A DNA stretch of 64,000 bases from Salvator merianae (GCA_003586115.2 QVOM02000034.1:109407610-109471609), one strand, 5' to 3'; numbered from the stretch's first letter, positions 23,593 through 34,347 are shown. The notes: generated by a model from the letters alone, not told the origin. Made by a program: numbers and translations.

Positions 23593-23640
23593 GCCCATCA
23601 TGCATTGCGTGATCATGTGATCACGCAATGCATGATGGGC
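23593..23640. repeat. Perfect hairpin, 23-bp arms, 2-nt loop
   Basis: The arm GCCCATCATGCATTGCGTGA (plus TCA) is followed by TG and the exact inverse. It is perfectly self-complementary over 46 of 48 bases. Confidence 0.98.
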
Positions 23641-23929
23641 AATGGAGTCTACCCCTTCGCGCGGGCCCGAATGGGCCAGTACGAGGCCCCAATGGACCCC
23701 ACGCCGCCGCGATCGGGCCAGGGACACTGGACGAGACCACGATGCGCCCTGTCTGGCGTTCCAGTTCCTGATCGGTGATGCGAATGGCGGTTGCCGCGGC
23801 AGCAGCCTACAAAGCGTCAGGCCGCTGCCATGGCGACCAGGAGGCCATAGATGGTGAACCAGTTGGCGCTAGAGGTAGGCACTATTGGTCAGTACCAATA
23901 GTGGATGCACAGAGTCCAAAAACACCCCC

Positions 23930-24890
23930 AGATTTTGCACTTAACCCTTCCAGGGCATTATAACCTCATTGGGAACAGCATGTCTCCCTACTTTATAGGC
24001 CCGAGCCCCTGTGAAGCACAGCATCTCCATCTTGTCTGGATTCAGCTTCAATTTACTGACTTCCATCCAGCCTATTACCTATTACAATGGTATCCAAAGT
24101 TACCTAGAGATCCAGGAGAACCAACAAGGTTGCAGTCCCCTTGTCTTTCTCCCTGAGAAGGTCGTCAACCAAGTCAACAAAGGCAGTTACAGTGCTATGA
24201 TCAGACCTGAAGCCAAACTGAAATGGGACTAGGTAATCAGCTTCTTCCAAGCATGCCTAGAGTTGAGCAGCCGTGACTCTCTGCTCTAGTTGTCAATCTT
24301 CTTGCTTCATCATCCATAGCTTCATGGACTACTAAAGAGCTTTACAGGTTCCACAGGCCCTCTGAGGGTACTTGGGAACGATAATGTTGATGGGCCTGTT
24401 CATCTCATGATTCCAGCGATAGGCCAGAACGTTGGCAGGAGCACCATTCTTGCCAACTGGGAAATCCCCCAAGAACTACTCAGATCCCATAAGTCTCCGA
24501 GGGCAGACCATCTCAATACGTTCCTTACCTCTGTGGATGGGAGATGTCACTGTGACTCCAAATCTTACCAGCGAGTGATCCATCCATGACATTGAACATA
24601 CCACCAATATTCTCTGTGCCAATCTGCTCTTACCAACTGCTCTGTTTCAAAGACCAGTTCAAGGGTATGTCTTGCTGTATAAGTGGAGCCAGTAACATAC
24701 TGTGACAGCCTCGTGGTTGTCATGGGGGCCGTGAAGAACTGAGCCAATCCAATGATGATCATCTCTGCAAGGATGTTAAAATCCTCCAACACCACATCTG
24801 AAGCTACTTCAGCTTCAGATGTGGTGGTTGCTGGGTAGCAGAGTGGGCAGTACACCAGCAATGTCCCTATTCTGTCTCTCTTGCCCACAG
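23930..24890 (-). mobile_element. L2-like LINE, endonuclease and RT pieces (minus)
   Basis: Reading the minus strand from 24890 down, an open stretch carries the endonuclease-end motif VVLEDFNILAEM and then HTLELVFETEQLV. Further on come LEEADYLVPFQFGFRSDHST and LVDDLLREKDKGTATLLVLL, the reverse-transcriptase N-terminal blocks of L2/CR1 LINEs. It then jumps directly to VSKLKLNPDKMEML-like sequence, so the central RT (including the YVDD region) is deleted. Frames are broken by stops. Confidence 0.65.
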
Positions 24891-25569
24891 TATTTAGGAA
24901 GACTCAGGAAGAGCAGCAGCATCATGCCAATATCCTGGCATGGCTGGCACAGGCCTGCACTATTTTAAAAGTACCTGCATCTTTTTGAAAGATCTGGTAT
25001 CTGGCATGCACTGTGTCAGTACAACATGGGATTGTTCAACTGAGAACTCACCACACAAGCGAGAAAAAACCCGAAAGAAAAGGGACTGATGTGAATTCCT
25101 GTATGTCTGATCTGACTCTGTGCAGAAGCAGGTCTGTTGGCTGCTTTTTCCACCTTGCAGGGTAATGTTGGTCCTTCTGAAAGAGCCAGCATTTTCGCAC
25201 CACTATATGGAGGGACCTCTAGTGTTCTCTGGTGCTGGCAAAAAAGCACCCTTTTGTAGAGGTAGAAAGTAATCTTGGAGCTGAATATTCTTTACTGCTT
25301 TGTTCTTGTTAGTTTACTTTTTGAACTGCTGGACACTGCTCTGCCACAGAAAAATATTCGTAATAAATCCTGTCCTTTCTTTTCTTCTGATTTTAGTTGC
25401 TGTTATTATATTGCTCTCTTAAAATGTACTTACAGAATGGCAGTGCAGATAGAATCTTTTTTGTGAGTTCCTAGGAGCCAATATAGCTTCAGTTTTTCCA
25501 GAGTAGACTACAGAATGTTTGAGCCAATCTTACACAACTCATCTTCCTTCTTTTCATTTCTTCCAATAG

Positions 25570-25709
25570 CACCCTTTTGTAATGCATTGATCCGAACAAT
25601 AGAATCAAACCCTTTAACCAAAATAGCCTGGAATGCATTGAAACCACTACTGATGGGCAAAATCCTCTTTGCTCCTGATTCACCCACTGTTCGGAAAATA
25701 TTGAAAAAT
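25570..25709 (+). CDS. ABCA4: ABCA4 exon 9 (ECD1 segment)
   Basis: Coding exon for about residues 367-413. Its first two bases complete a Thr codon begun in exon 8, then it reads [17 protein letters not shown] and ends RKILKN in phase 0. Cys370, which pairs with Cys519 in human ABCA4, is present, as is the conserved [14 protein letters not shown] stretch. The acceptor is CCAATAG (AG at 25568-25569), with an adequate upstream pyrimidine tract. The donor is GTAAGT at 25710. The length of 140 bp is as in human. The frame happens to stay open upstream and for more than 300 bases into intron 9; the splice sites and homology show that this is chance. Confidence 0.96.
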
Positions 25710-27111
25710 GTAAGTCTGCACTCATACACTGCATTTTTAAATAAGGCTGCCTCCAAAGGGCAAGAGGCAATGCAAGATCGAAAGAAGACCTTGCTGTATT
25801 GCACTAGATGCAGAGAGCAACCTCCAGCTTACCTTCATGTCTGGTGGGTAGCTTACAAGATCAGCCTCAGAGGAACTGATAGGAGCCAGCCAAGTACTTG
25901 CCTCCTTTCTTCTGTAGTTTTTTGCATATTGGGCTGGCTTCAGGCCAATCATGTATGTTGCTTGCCAGATGTGAAGGTGAGCCAGGGGTTTGCTCCCTGC
26001 TTCTGGTGGGATACAGCAAAATCTTGTTTAGATCCTTCATTTGATCTAAACTTGAGATTCATCTGCTGTCATTGACAGGTTTTGTCTATGCATTGCTTGA
26101 TCTCCTCTATTGATTTCTGTATTGGGTTGATATCTATTACCAAAAAATGTGATTTTGCCATAGAACCATTTCTTTAGTTCATGTGTCTTTTTAGTAAGAA
26201 ATGCTTGAAAAAAAATCTAGGTTCTCTGTGTCTTGTTTTTTATTCCATGCATATGAGTGATATATACCCTGGGAAAACTCATCCATAAAGTTTCACTGAC
26301 CTGTCCAACAAATATGAGAAATTAGTTATAGAGTGAAGTGGAGTGGAGTAGAGACTGTGAGGCAAGATCTGCATGAAGTGCGTTATCCTGTGCTGTGCAG
26401 GTCTGATCTTGGACCGGATCGAACAATCCGGCCCAAGATTAGAGGAGTGGCTGGTAGCCCACACCAAGAGCCATCTGCTTTATGGATGGCCCATCCTGGC
26501 CGAACCTTCAGAGGCTGGGAACAAAAGTTCTCAGCCTCCCAAGTTTCTGGCTGGGCTTTTTCAGCTGGGCACTCAGAACTGGTGCACTTCCTGTTCCACT
26601 TCTGAGAACCCAGTGAAATGATGCCGACTTTCTCACACCTGGTGGACTGGTTCAGGTGCTTGTTGCTGCCTGCATTTGAGTGCTGGGCCAATCTGCTACC
26701 AGGCAACACTTTGGAAACCACTTGCAATAGTGCCATTTTTGTGCTGTAGCCCAGTCTAATGCTGTGTCCATGCAGATGCAGTGTTCTGTAAACTGGTCGG
26801 TCTACAGCAGTCCTCAGGGGCTGCTGGCATGAACCAGTAGTTCTGTGCAGACACAGTCTGAGAGTCAAAGTACTTGAAGTATGAGTATAATATCAGAGAG
26901 CAGATTTTGGTTATGCATTAGGAGTAACACCTAAATGGCAAGAACCATTTAATTATGAAATCAATTATTTTCTGTAGAGGTGGGCTTTCTCACTTAAGGC
27001 AAAGCCCCTTGCTCTGAATGTACGAGATGGGCTACAAGCCCCCTCAAACTCTTCAATAACTTTACAATTCTTTCTTCTTCCCTGTTCTGAATCTTCTTCT
27101 AAATCTCACAG
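25710..27111 (+). other. ABCA4: ABCA4 intron 9
   Basis: GT-AG intron of about 1.4 kb. A family-B-like element occupies about 26390-26860, with paired inverted segments such as GATCTTGGACCGG and CCGGCCCAAGAT near its left side. I see nothing identifiable in 25710-26385. Confidence 0.75.
26390..26860. mobile_element. Family B-like MITE remnant
   Basis: Contains CCGGATCGAACAATCCGG (foldback), repeated AGGCTGGGAAC/CTCAGCCTCC pairs, and at the right TGTAAACTGGTCGGTCTACA with GAACCAGTAG, motifs shared with family B copies. Borders are uncertain. Confidence 0.4.
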
Positions 27112-27228
27112 GCGAATACTACATTTGAGGAACTCGAGCGCCTACAGTTGTTAACCAAATCCTGGACAGAAGTGGGACCTCAAGTGTGGAACTTTTTTCA
27201 AGACAGCGTGCAAATGAACATGATCCGG
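27112..27228 (+). CDS. ABCA4: ABCA4 exon 10 (ECD1 segment)
   Basis: Coding exon of 39 codons, phase 0 at both ends, about residues 414-452. It reads [14 protein letters not shown] and ends DSVQMNMIR. The N415-T-T glycosylation sequon is kept. The human sequon at N444 is lost, because that position is Asp in D-S-V. The acceptor is TCTCACAG and the donor GTATGT is at 27229. The length of 117 bp matches human exon 10. The pattern [10 protein letters not shown] is diagnostic of the ABCA1/ABCA4 branch, and flanking residues favour ABCA4. Confidence 0.95.
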
Positions 27229-27326
27229 GTATGTGAAGTGTGCTTTGCTTTATGGGAACTCAAGTATGCTAATTTAGTATAGGGGATTCAGTAGCCAAGT
27301 GTGGATTTTAGAATGTCCTCTTAGAA

Positions 27327-27600
27327 GGCACGGTGGTGCAGAAGGCTAAGGCACTGATCTTTCAATAGGAGGATCGGAGTTCAAGGCCCCTGTCTGCCGT
27401 GTAGAGGGGATGAGCGACCTCTACTGGCCTCTAGCTCCAGCCAACCTAGCTGTTCGAAAGCAAGTAATTGCAAGTAGATAAATAGGGAGCATCACATTGT
27501 GTGATGTGGAAGATAGACAGATGCAAGCCTTCGGGCAAAAAATAACCTTGTAAGCCACTTTGAGTCAGCTTCGGCTGAGAAAAGCGGGGTATAAAAACCA
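27327..27600 (+). mobile_element. tRNA-derived SINE
   Basis: Starts GGCACGGTGGTGCAGAAGGC (A-box-like) with GGAGTTCAAGGCC (B-box-like) about 40 bases later. It is followed by a tRNA-unrelated body and the conserved end GTAAGCCACTTTGAGTCAGC, then GCGGGGTATAAAAACC. It ends in the CTT microsatellite, which probably grew from its tail. Confidence 0.7.
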
Positions 27601-27602
27601 AG

Positions 27603-27768
27603 TTCTTCTTCTTCTCCTTCTCCTTCTCCTTCTCCTTCTCCTTCTCCTTCTCCTTCTCCTTCTCCTTCTCCTTCTCCTTCTCCATCTTCTTCTCCTTCTC
27701 CTTCTTCTTCTTCTTCTTCTTCTTCTTCTTCTTCTTCTTCTTCTTCTTCTTCTTCTTCTTCTTCCTCT
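27603..27768. repeat. (CTCCTT)n/(CTT)n microsatellite
   Basis: About 165 bp, pure pyrimidine apart from one CATCTT interruption. It directly follows the SINE tail. Confidence 0.97.
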
Positions 27769-27924
27769 CTACTTGTTTGCAAATAATAAATCCTAGGGAC
27801 CCAAGATCTGCTTTTCCAGGTCAAATTAAAGATTCACCTAATCCAGTTGTCTGTTTTCAACAACAGCTTGCCAAATAGTCTTGATAGCTAGAAAGCAGGT
27901 TATTGTTTGATCTAGATTCTGATA

Positions 27925-28115
27925 CTCAGGTTGTGTCCTGATGAACATCTGCCATGACCGATTCCTGATTGACTGCATGGGCATCTCTGTGCAGTTTTCT
28001 TGGCAGAGATACAGAAGTGGTTTGCCATTGACTACTTCCAGGAAGAGACTGGGGATTGAACCGGCAACCTTCTGCTTTCTAGGCAGTTCACTCTACCACT
28101 GAGCTAGAGACTTAA
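27925..28115 (-). mobile_element. tRNA-derived SINE (minus)
   Basis: The minus strand begins GTCTCTAGCTCAGTGGTAGA (A box) and has CCGGTTCAATCCCCAG (B box), then TTCCTGGAAGTAGTCAATGG and GCAAACCACTTCTGTATCTC. The same family occurs at 29168-29352 on the + strand. Confidence 0.75.
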
Positions 28116-28504
28116 TTGCTAGGATCATGCTATTAGGCAAAGAGAGGTGGCCACTTCAGGTAGCAGATCTTTATGGTGGTAGTAGCTGCAGCCGCAGCCA
28201 CATATGCTGCCTCCTTTGATACATACACTGGTCTGAACCCTATAAGCCTCCCTGCTGTCTTTGGTACAGTAGAGGATGTTGTCTCATTCCCTGAGTTGAA
28301 TAAAGGATTGGCTGCCAAGAGGGATTAGCTGCCAGTCTATCCAGATTCTGTTTATGAAAGATGGGGGTAGAAGCAACCCTTTGTCTTTTAGTTCAGGCAG
28401 CAAGATGAATAGGATTGTTTTTAAAGCATTTCTTTTTGTAGATGGTGTGGGTTGGTTTTTTTTGTTTTTTTTTATAGTTTGCAATCACTTTGTTTTCTTT
28501 TCAG

Positions 28505-28640
28505 ATTTAGCCCATGACTACTACTAGATAAGATAAGATAGTTTATTACGGTCACAGAGCCATACAGATAAACTAAAATATAGTGCAACATTAATAAAAA
28601 TCGAAGACATAAAAAAGGGATGGACTTCAGAGATGTTTAA
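28505..28640 (-). repeat. Possible LINE 3' end
   Basis: GATAAGATAAGATAGTTTAT followed by TACGGTCACAGAGCC and A-rich sequence. The short tandem start resembles the tail of a non-LTR element inserted on the minus strand. Low certainty. Confidence 0.35.
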
Positions 28641-29167
28641 GGAATTTTATGTCATAATGCCCTCTATTTGTGCCCTTTCAGCTTGTGCCAGGAACGTAGC
28701 TATGTCTTGCATTAAGGGTTAATTAGTGCCCACTAGGAAGAAAGGACAGGTAGCGTCTGCACAATCCCTGGGGTCTGTGCTAGCTCTGAGGACCATGGTG
28801 CCCCCAAAGGCCATGGTGTCCGCTCACCATAGCAGACCCTGGGAAGCACTGCCTCCCCGAGAACACACTGGGCAGCTGGTCTGCTTCCCAGTGCAGGAAT
28901 GGTGCCAGCCAGCCAAAGGTACTATTGCAGCAGTCGTCCAGCATATTTTTTCAGTGAATTATTTGTAATTCTTTGCCATTTTACTGGTGTCATCCCTTTG
29001 AACCCACATAAAAAAGGTGTGGTAGCACAAATTATGGATCTCACAAGTCATGAATTTATTACAGCTCAAAAGAAAAAGGTGTAAGACCTGCTTCTTCAAA
29101 ATACATTCATGTCTGTATGGAAACCTTTGATAGACTATCTGCCTACATTAGAATATCACTGTATGTC

Positions 29168-29352
29168 CCCAAAGAAGTAGTTCAGTGCTAGAGCAAATTG
29201 TCTGGAAAGCAGAGGGTCACTGGTTCAATCCCCAGCCTCTCCCTGGAAGTAGGCAATGGTAAACCACATCTGCATCTCTGTCAAGAAAATTGCATAGAGG
29301 CCTATGCAGTCAACCAGGAGTTGGTCACGACTTGGTGGTATTCAACAACATA
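29168..29352 (+). mobile_element. tRNA-derived SINE
   Basis: GTAGTTCAGTGCTAGAGCAA is the A-box region and CTGGTTCAATCCCCAG the B box. It is followed by CCTGGAAGTAGGCAATGG and GTCAACCAGGAGTTGGTCAC, and ends ATTCAACAACATAA. Confidence 0.75.
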
Positions 29353-29954
29353 ACCCCCCAAAGCATATCTTAATGTTATGGTTAATTACCATTAATTGCA
29401 CTTTTATTGTGAAATCCCGTCCTTTGCCCAAGTACCACTAATTGTTGAAACATGAATTACTTGTACTTTTTATTTTATATAGATTTGTATTTTTCTCTTT
29501 CATTGTATGTTTGGCAATTAGTTTATTGTTTAGTGTTGAACTGCATGATATTGTATTTGACAAAGCATTATAATAAACATTGTAAAATACTTTTTTAAAA
29601 ACCTAGATCTTAAGAAGACAGCATGCTTTTTCTCACCCCTTGTGAGTGGTAGAGCACTTATCGAGGAAACACAATATTATCTGTCCTCTGATCTTCAGGT
29701 GAAGAGTTAGGCTATAAATTGAATTAATAAACAGTGAAAAGATACTTAAGTTTCCTTACCCACTGGTTATCATGAACACAGCCAGCTAGGCTGTAAACTA
29801 GCTTGTGGGGCAATAGCTTTGCTGAGGGGCATTTGAAGTGCGTAGTCAATTGATATGTACAAGGTTAAGCCTTTCCCTAGAATTGCCCTCTTCTCCTGGG
29901 TCATGTTACTTTGCAGTTTAGGAAAACAAACTGAGCATGTAATTCAGCCTAAGG

Positions 29955-30034
29955 ATGAACCCACTCTGGCCGGTATACTGGACCAGCAGACATAATAGCA
30001 GCCTCCCTTCTGCATGATGGTGTGGTCTAAGGGA
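29955..30034. mobile_element. Family B MITE, left part (split)
   Basis: CCGGTATACTGGACCAGCAG and GTGTGGTCTAAGGGAG resemble the left half of family B elements. It is interrupted by the family A copy at 30035-30493, and the right part appears to resume with GACTGGTCCGGTATAGCAGT. Confidence 0.45.
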
Positions 30035-30493
30035 GGGCCTTTTTGTACGGACCGTCTTAGAATGGTATAATTATACCATTCAAAGCTGGCACAGACCCAG
30101 TGGTGCGGAAGCCATTCACACTGTGAGTGCTAGAATGGTCCTGTACTGGACCTCCAGCACTTGCAATGTGAATGCATGCCTGCTTGCCATGACAGTGGCT
30201 GCAGAAATGTCTGGCTGTTTCCATGGTGACTGGGGATGCAGCTTGTGGGTGCGCAGCTGTAGCCACACTGCACTGTGACCTTGCAGTGTTTGCTCCCAGA
30301 ACCAGGTGCGAACCAAGTGTGGGCAGCATTTTCGCTGTCCACAGCTAGTACTGTTCAGGAGCATCTGCAGATGCTGCTGAATGTTACAGCTGCCGCAGAG
30401 TGTTTATGCACTTTGGTAGTGAGCGTGCACTTTGCGGATGCACTTTGGTAGTGAGTGTGCAGACGCTCTGTAGCATGTAAGTGTGAACAGGCC
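30035..30493 (+). mobile_element. Family A MITE nested in family B
   Basis: Starts GGGCCTTTTTGTACGG, with the foldback TTAGAATGGTATAATTATAC inside, and ends AGTGTGAACAGGCC. It has GCATTTTCGCTGTCCACAGC and CATGCCTGCTTGCCATGACA in common with 34916-35351. A duplicated 30-bp unit (GCACTTTGGTAGTGAG) occurs near 30410-30455. Confidence 0.6.
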
Positions 30494-30649
30494 TGGAGAC
30501 TGGTCCGGTATAGCAGTCAATGCAGAATAGCCTTAAGAATTGTGATTATTTTCTAACTAGAACAATATATGCAAGAGCTACTGTATGCATGTATCCCTGT
30601 AAAAATATAATATGGTATTTGACATCGGACGTGATGTTTCTTTCCTCAG

Positions 30650-30847
30650 GATACTTTGCAAAATCCTACAGTGAAAGATTTCTTAAATGAGCAGTTGTCT
30701 TCTGAAAGTTTATCTGCAGAAGATGTGATTAATTTTCTCTACAGTGGACCACCAGAGAAAAGAATGGTCGGAATGGTGAATTTTGATTGGAGAAATGTCT
30801 TCAATATCACCAACCAAGCTTTGATTGTGATTCACCAGTACTTAGAA
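30650..30847 (+). CDS. ABCA4: ABCA4 exon 11 (ECD1 segment)
   Basis: Coding exon of 66 codons, phase 0 at both ends, about residues 453-518. It opens DTLQNPTVKDFLNEQL, continues through INFLYSGPPEK and ends with NFDWRNVFNIT and IHQYLE. The sequon at N504 (N-I-T) is retained. NPTVKDFLN and FNIT are strongly ABCA4-like. The acceptor is TTTCCTCAG (AG at 30648-30649) and the donor GTAAGA is at 30848. The length of 198 bp equals human exon 11. The middle, between LYSGP and NFDWR, is the most diverged part. Confidence 0.96.
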
Positions 30848-31869
30848 GTAAGATTGGCGTCTTTTTAATATAAGGATGGATTCATTACTACTGCCCTTAT
30901 GTCTGTGATAGAGGGTTTTTTTTTAGCATCAGTCTTTGCTGAGGGGATTGGCATTCATTGGAAAAGCACAGCTTTGAACCTGTCCAACTACACATAGCAA
31001 TCCAGATTGCTTGCAAAAGTTGACCAATATATATCCTCTGTGGCCACAGTTTACACCATCCATGGAGTGGGCACTAGAACCCATTTTCTGTTCTAGGCTT
31101 TAAATTAAAAAGTCTATAAGGCGAACGCTAAAACATGGCACAGTCAAGCTAGACCTAAATAGAGACAGAAAGGATGCATTTTGAATAAAGTGTGCAGGAT
31201 TTTCCTTTATCCTTGCTGAGCACTTTATTGTCACATTATATACTCATGGTGCACCCGAGTGCACATCACGGTTAGGGCCACGAGGAACCCCCCACAGCTG
31301 TGGTGTGCCTATGGCCGAGGTTGCAGCTTTTACTCTCACCCTTTCTGCCTTCCTGTACTGAGTTATAACTACATCCCAGCTGCTTAGAAACATCCTATTG
31401 ATTTGTCTTCCCTCTGCATATGAACAAGTTCCACTTGAGTCTCCTCCTCACAGATAATGTCATGGGGGACTGCTTGTTGGACCCAAAAGAAGAAGCCACT
31501 GCCAGGACTTGTGAGGAAAATAAAAAAGGGTACTTCTTTGGAGAGTCACAGCTTCCCTACCCTAAATTAACACAGCCTCTAGTCCCAGTACAGTTTCCAC
31601 AGCTGTTCTGATGCTGGGCGGGAGGAGGAGGAGGTGGCATAGGGAATATTACTGCATTCAGGTGAATTTTGAAGTGCTCTTCTTCATCACAAAACATGCC
31701 CCATAACTACATATGCCCACCCAAAGGTGTACTGAATTAATTGCTGGAGACCCAGCACTATTTTTATTTTGCTGGCATGGATTTGCTTACCAGGAAGTCT
31801 GATAAAGTTCTGCAATATTACTTAGCTGGCAACTTCTGGGACCTTGCCAAGCACATGCAAAAAGAAAGA

Positions 31870-31958
31870 GAGAGAAAGGAAAGGAAAGGAAAGGAAAGGA
31901 AAGGAAAGGAAAGGAAAGGAAAGGAAAGGAAAGGAAAGGAAAGGAAAGGAAAGGAAAG
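31870..31958. repeat. (AAAGG)n microsatellite
   Basis: About 17 AAAGG pentamers, almost perfect, all purine on the + strand. Confidence 0.97.
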
Positions 31959-32149
31959 AGGGAGGAAGCAGGTGTGTAGTGAGCTCCAAGGAGTTTCTTG
32001 TGATGTCCTGATAAGCAAAACCAAGACAGAGGATCCTTGCACGTGTCTGACCAGCCATGGGGCGGGCAGTGCTTGGTTCTCCTTAAGATCTGTCCTTGCC
32101 CTCGCTGTCTGAAGGCAGCCTTAACTCTCTCTAAGCTTGTTTTAACTGC

Positions 32150-32280
32150 ATGTAAACACAGGCACAGAAGTGGTTTGTGATATTCTTCTTAAAAGATCCT
32201 GGGCATTGAATTTGTGACTCTTTGTCAAGCTCAACGTACGAGTGTCTATCTGCTTCCCTGATAACCACCAATGATCTACG
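32150..32280 (-). mobile_element. SINE remnant (minus)
   Basis: AGGCACAGAAGTGGTTTGTG, then GATCCTGGGCATTGAATTTG, resembles the body and degenerate B box of the 27925 SINE family on the minus strand. Confidence 0.4.
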
Positions 32281-32436
32281 TATCTCCCTGTTTTAGCCAT
32301 GCCTTTCAATGAAGCTCATTTTCCAAAATGTCCCTTCACACAAAGTCACACACATATGCTTCCTCTTAATTGATGTCGAACATGGTAAATTTCCCCTCTT
32401 TCTTTAACAGTTTTTATCACTTCGAAAACTGGCTTC

Positions 32437-32555
32437 GGCTGCATCCAGATGTCGCTTATTTATTCCACTATATTTGGATATTCCAGAATACCCATGCTTT
32501 ATTCTGGAATATCCAAATATAGCGGAATAAGTGAGTGATGTTTGGATGGGGTCTT
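32437..32555. mobile_element. Family E palindromic MITE
   Basis: GGCTGCATCCAGATGTCGCT at the left, and the matching inverse at the right (AGTGATGTTTGGATGGGGTC). The arms contain ATATTTGGATATTCCAGAAT and its inverse. Second copy of the element at 13839-13977. Confidence 0.65.
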
Positions 32556-33394
32556 AGATGAAAAAATTAAAAAAAAAGAAAACAGGCAGGCAGGGAGATA
32601 CAGGTTATCAATATATAACAGTTTCAGGTGGAAGAATTCAGAGAAGTGTTATCTGTAACGGTACGATAATACAATAGCCTTCTCTCACCACATTCTACAA
32701 TTTTGATAACACTCTATTTCTCATGCATCTACAAAGCACAGAGATTTGATGCATGTTGTCATGTTCTTTCAGAAAAAAAACCCTGTTTACAATGAAGGGG
32801 CATTGATCTCGCTTGCATTTTAGTAAGAGCTCTCCGATTCATAAGAAACATGACACAGAGGTGAACTTTGACGTAATGTAGGATTTTGCTAAGTCCTAGG
32901 GTTGATGACTTTCCTGTAGGCTCTAAGGAGTGGCCTTGGCAGGCATTAATTATAGCCCCATTTCTTTGTGACTGATGGCTGTAGGTGGGACAAGTGAAGG
33001 ATCATCCTAAAAGAGTGACCAGTTGCGGAGGACATGGCCTGAGGCTCCCTGTATCGGTTCCTCCCTCCTCCTGCCCTTTCACTGCTTCTGTTCCCCAGCA
33101 AATGTTGGAGCAAGCCTCTGGAGATGGTCTGGGCAGAAAGGGGAAATAAATGAGGGAAGATTTTACATGAAGATTGGGAGATAAAGGGACAGAAGATTCT
33201 CATACGAGGCCAACTTCTATTCAGGGAGGGGATAAAAACCAGTTTTGATATTATTTTCCCTTTCAGCAAACAGGAATTGAGAATCCATTTTTGTATACGC
33301 TGTCCTGATTGTTTTGCCGCCCTGGCAATGTTATGGGCTGTTTTGCTCAACTTGTTATTGCAATCCGCTATAATAAAACAAAACGAAAAGAATT

Positions 33395-33413
33395 GGGTTG
33401 GGTTGGGTTGGGG
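33395..33413 (+). other. G-quadruplex-type motif
   Basis: Four runs of three or more G separated by TT (GGGTTGGGTTGGGTTGGGG), satisfying the canonical G4 pattern with minimal loops on the coding strand of intron 11. Confidence 0.9.
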
Positions 33414-34347
33414 AGATGTTTTGATAAACTCTTCCTACGCGTGGAATAAACACCACAGAGCAGACAGAGAAATAATAGCTGATTTAAAAAATGACAGTGC
33501 TACCCTAAATTTATAGAGCTTGAAGTGAATTAGAAGGAAAGAAAAATGAGAACAAAAGCCCATATTCCTGTGGCAATGGTGATCACGATGACTGTTATTA
33601 GTCCTGGTTTTTAAGCCTGCCTCTGATTGGGCCACCGAGAAGGCTTGGGGTTGGTCTCTGGATGGAGGGGAGGAAAGCCACCTTCTGTCTCAGCCCAAAG
33701 TGTAGAGGACAGTAAAGGAAGATCTTAGGAGCACTGGAAGGAGAGCAAAAAAGGAGGTACTCCCATCCACTTTCACACACTCCAGTCCATCCTCTGGTAT
33801 CTGCTGTCTGCTTTTGCCAGTATTCTGGCACCAGTGAAAGAGTGCAAGGCATAAGTTTCTAGCCTAAACCAGGCTGCTACAGTACACTTCTGGGAGGTAC
33901 GACTTACAGGTGTGCTGTGGGGAGAGGGAGGAGGTCTCCTGAACTGTTGGGAGAGACAGCAGTCCTTTCTTTGGCAGTTTATAGAATATGATGGTGAATC
34001 AGGTGGATCTCAGGCCACGGTTGTGGTCCCAGACAGGGTAAGACAGCCAGAACTGTCAGAGTCCCTGTTGCCAGTCAGGGAGCTGTGCAGGTGCCCCACA
34101 CATCCACTGAATAGCTACCACTGGCCAGCATCCCACAGAATTAGGCCCAGCTTGGGTGGTGAGCCAGGCATGGCTTCTTGCCAAAGGTCTCCACCTGTCC
34201 TGGAGAGTGGGAGGATAGGGTTTATAGAGGAGCCATATCTGAGCTTCTCAGAGCAGGGGAGCCCTCTCTCAGCCAGTACCCCAGAAGCAAGTTATTATTT
34301 CAGCGGTGGTTGTCCAAGGAACAGGCTCCTTCTCCAGCACACTTGTG

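Larger units (their letters stand above)
23351..23905 (+). mobile_element. CpG-rich palindromic MITE (family H)
   Basis: Starts GGGCCTGTTCGCACTTG like other GGGCC-ended elements and has high CpG. It holds three successive hairpins: 21-bp perfect arms at 23495-23539, 23-bp perfect arms at 23593-23640 and 10-bp arms at 23880-23903. The matching right terminal repeat was not found, so the right end may be lost. No gene is seen. Confidence 0.55.
22797..25569 (+). other. ABCA4: ABCA4 intron 8
   Basis: GT-AG intron of about 2.8 kb. It contains the GC-rich palindromic element (23351-23905) and an L2-like LINE fragment on the minus strand (23930-24890). I saw nothing recognisable in 22800-23350 and 24895-25569. 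Confidence 0.8.
27229..30649 (+). other. ABCA4: ABCA4 intron 10
   Basis: GT-AG intron of about 3.4 kb. It contains three tRNA-derived SINE copies (27327-27600, 27925-28115, 29168-29352), a CTT/CTCCTT microsatellite, and a nested pair of MITEs at 29955-30525. At 28505-28640 a GATAAGATAAG-starting AT-rich stretch looks like a minus-strand LINE 3' end. I could not identify 28640-29165 or 29355-29950. Confidence 0.8.

Noticed and set aside
25515..26075. 186-codon + strand frame read as one gene
   Set aside because: It is ABCA4 exon 9 plus chance-open intron on both sides. The splice sites at 25569/25710 and homology define the real exon.
27446..27824. Poly-Glu / Lys-Glu / Leu open frames
   Set aside because: Produced by the CTCCTT/CTT repeat.
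28040..28115. A functional tRNA gene on the minus strand
   Set aside because: A and B boxes are present, but the cloverleaf is incomplete and it continues into a SINE body shared with 29168-29352.
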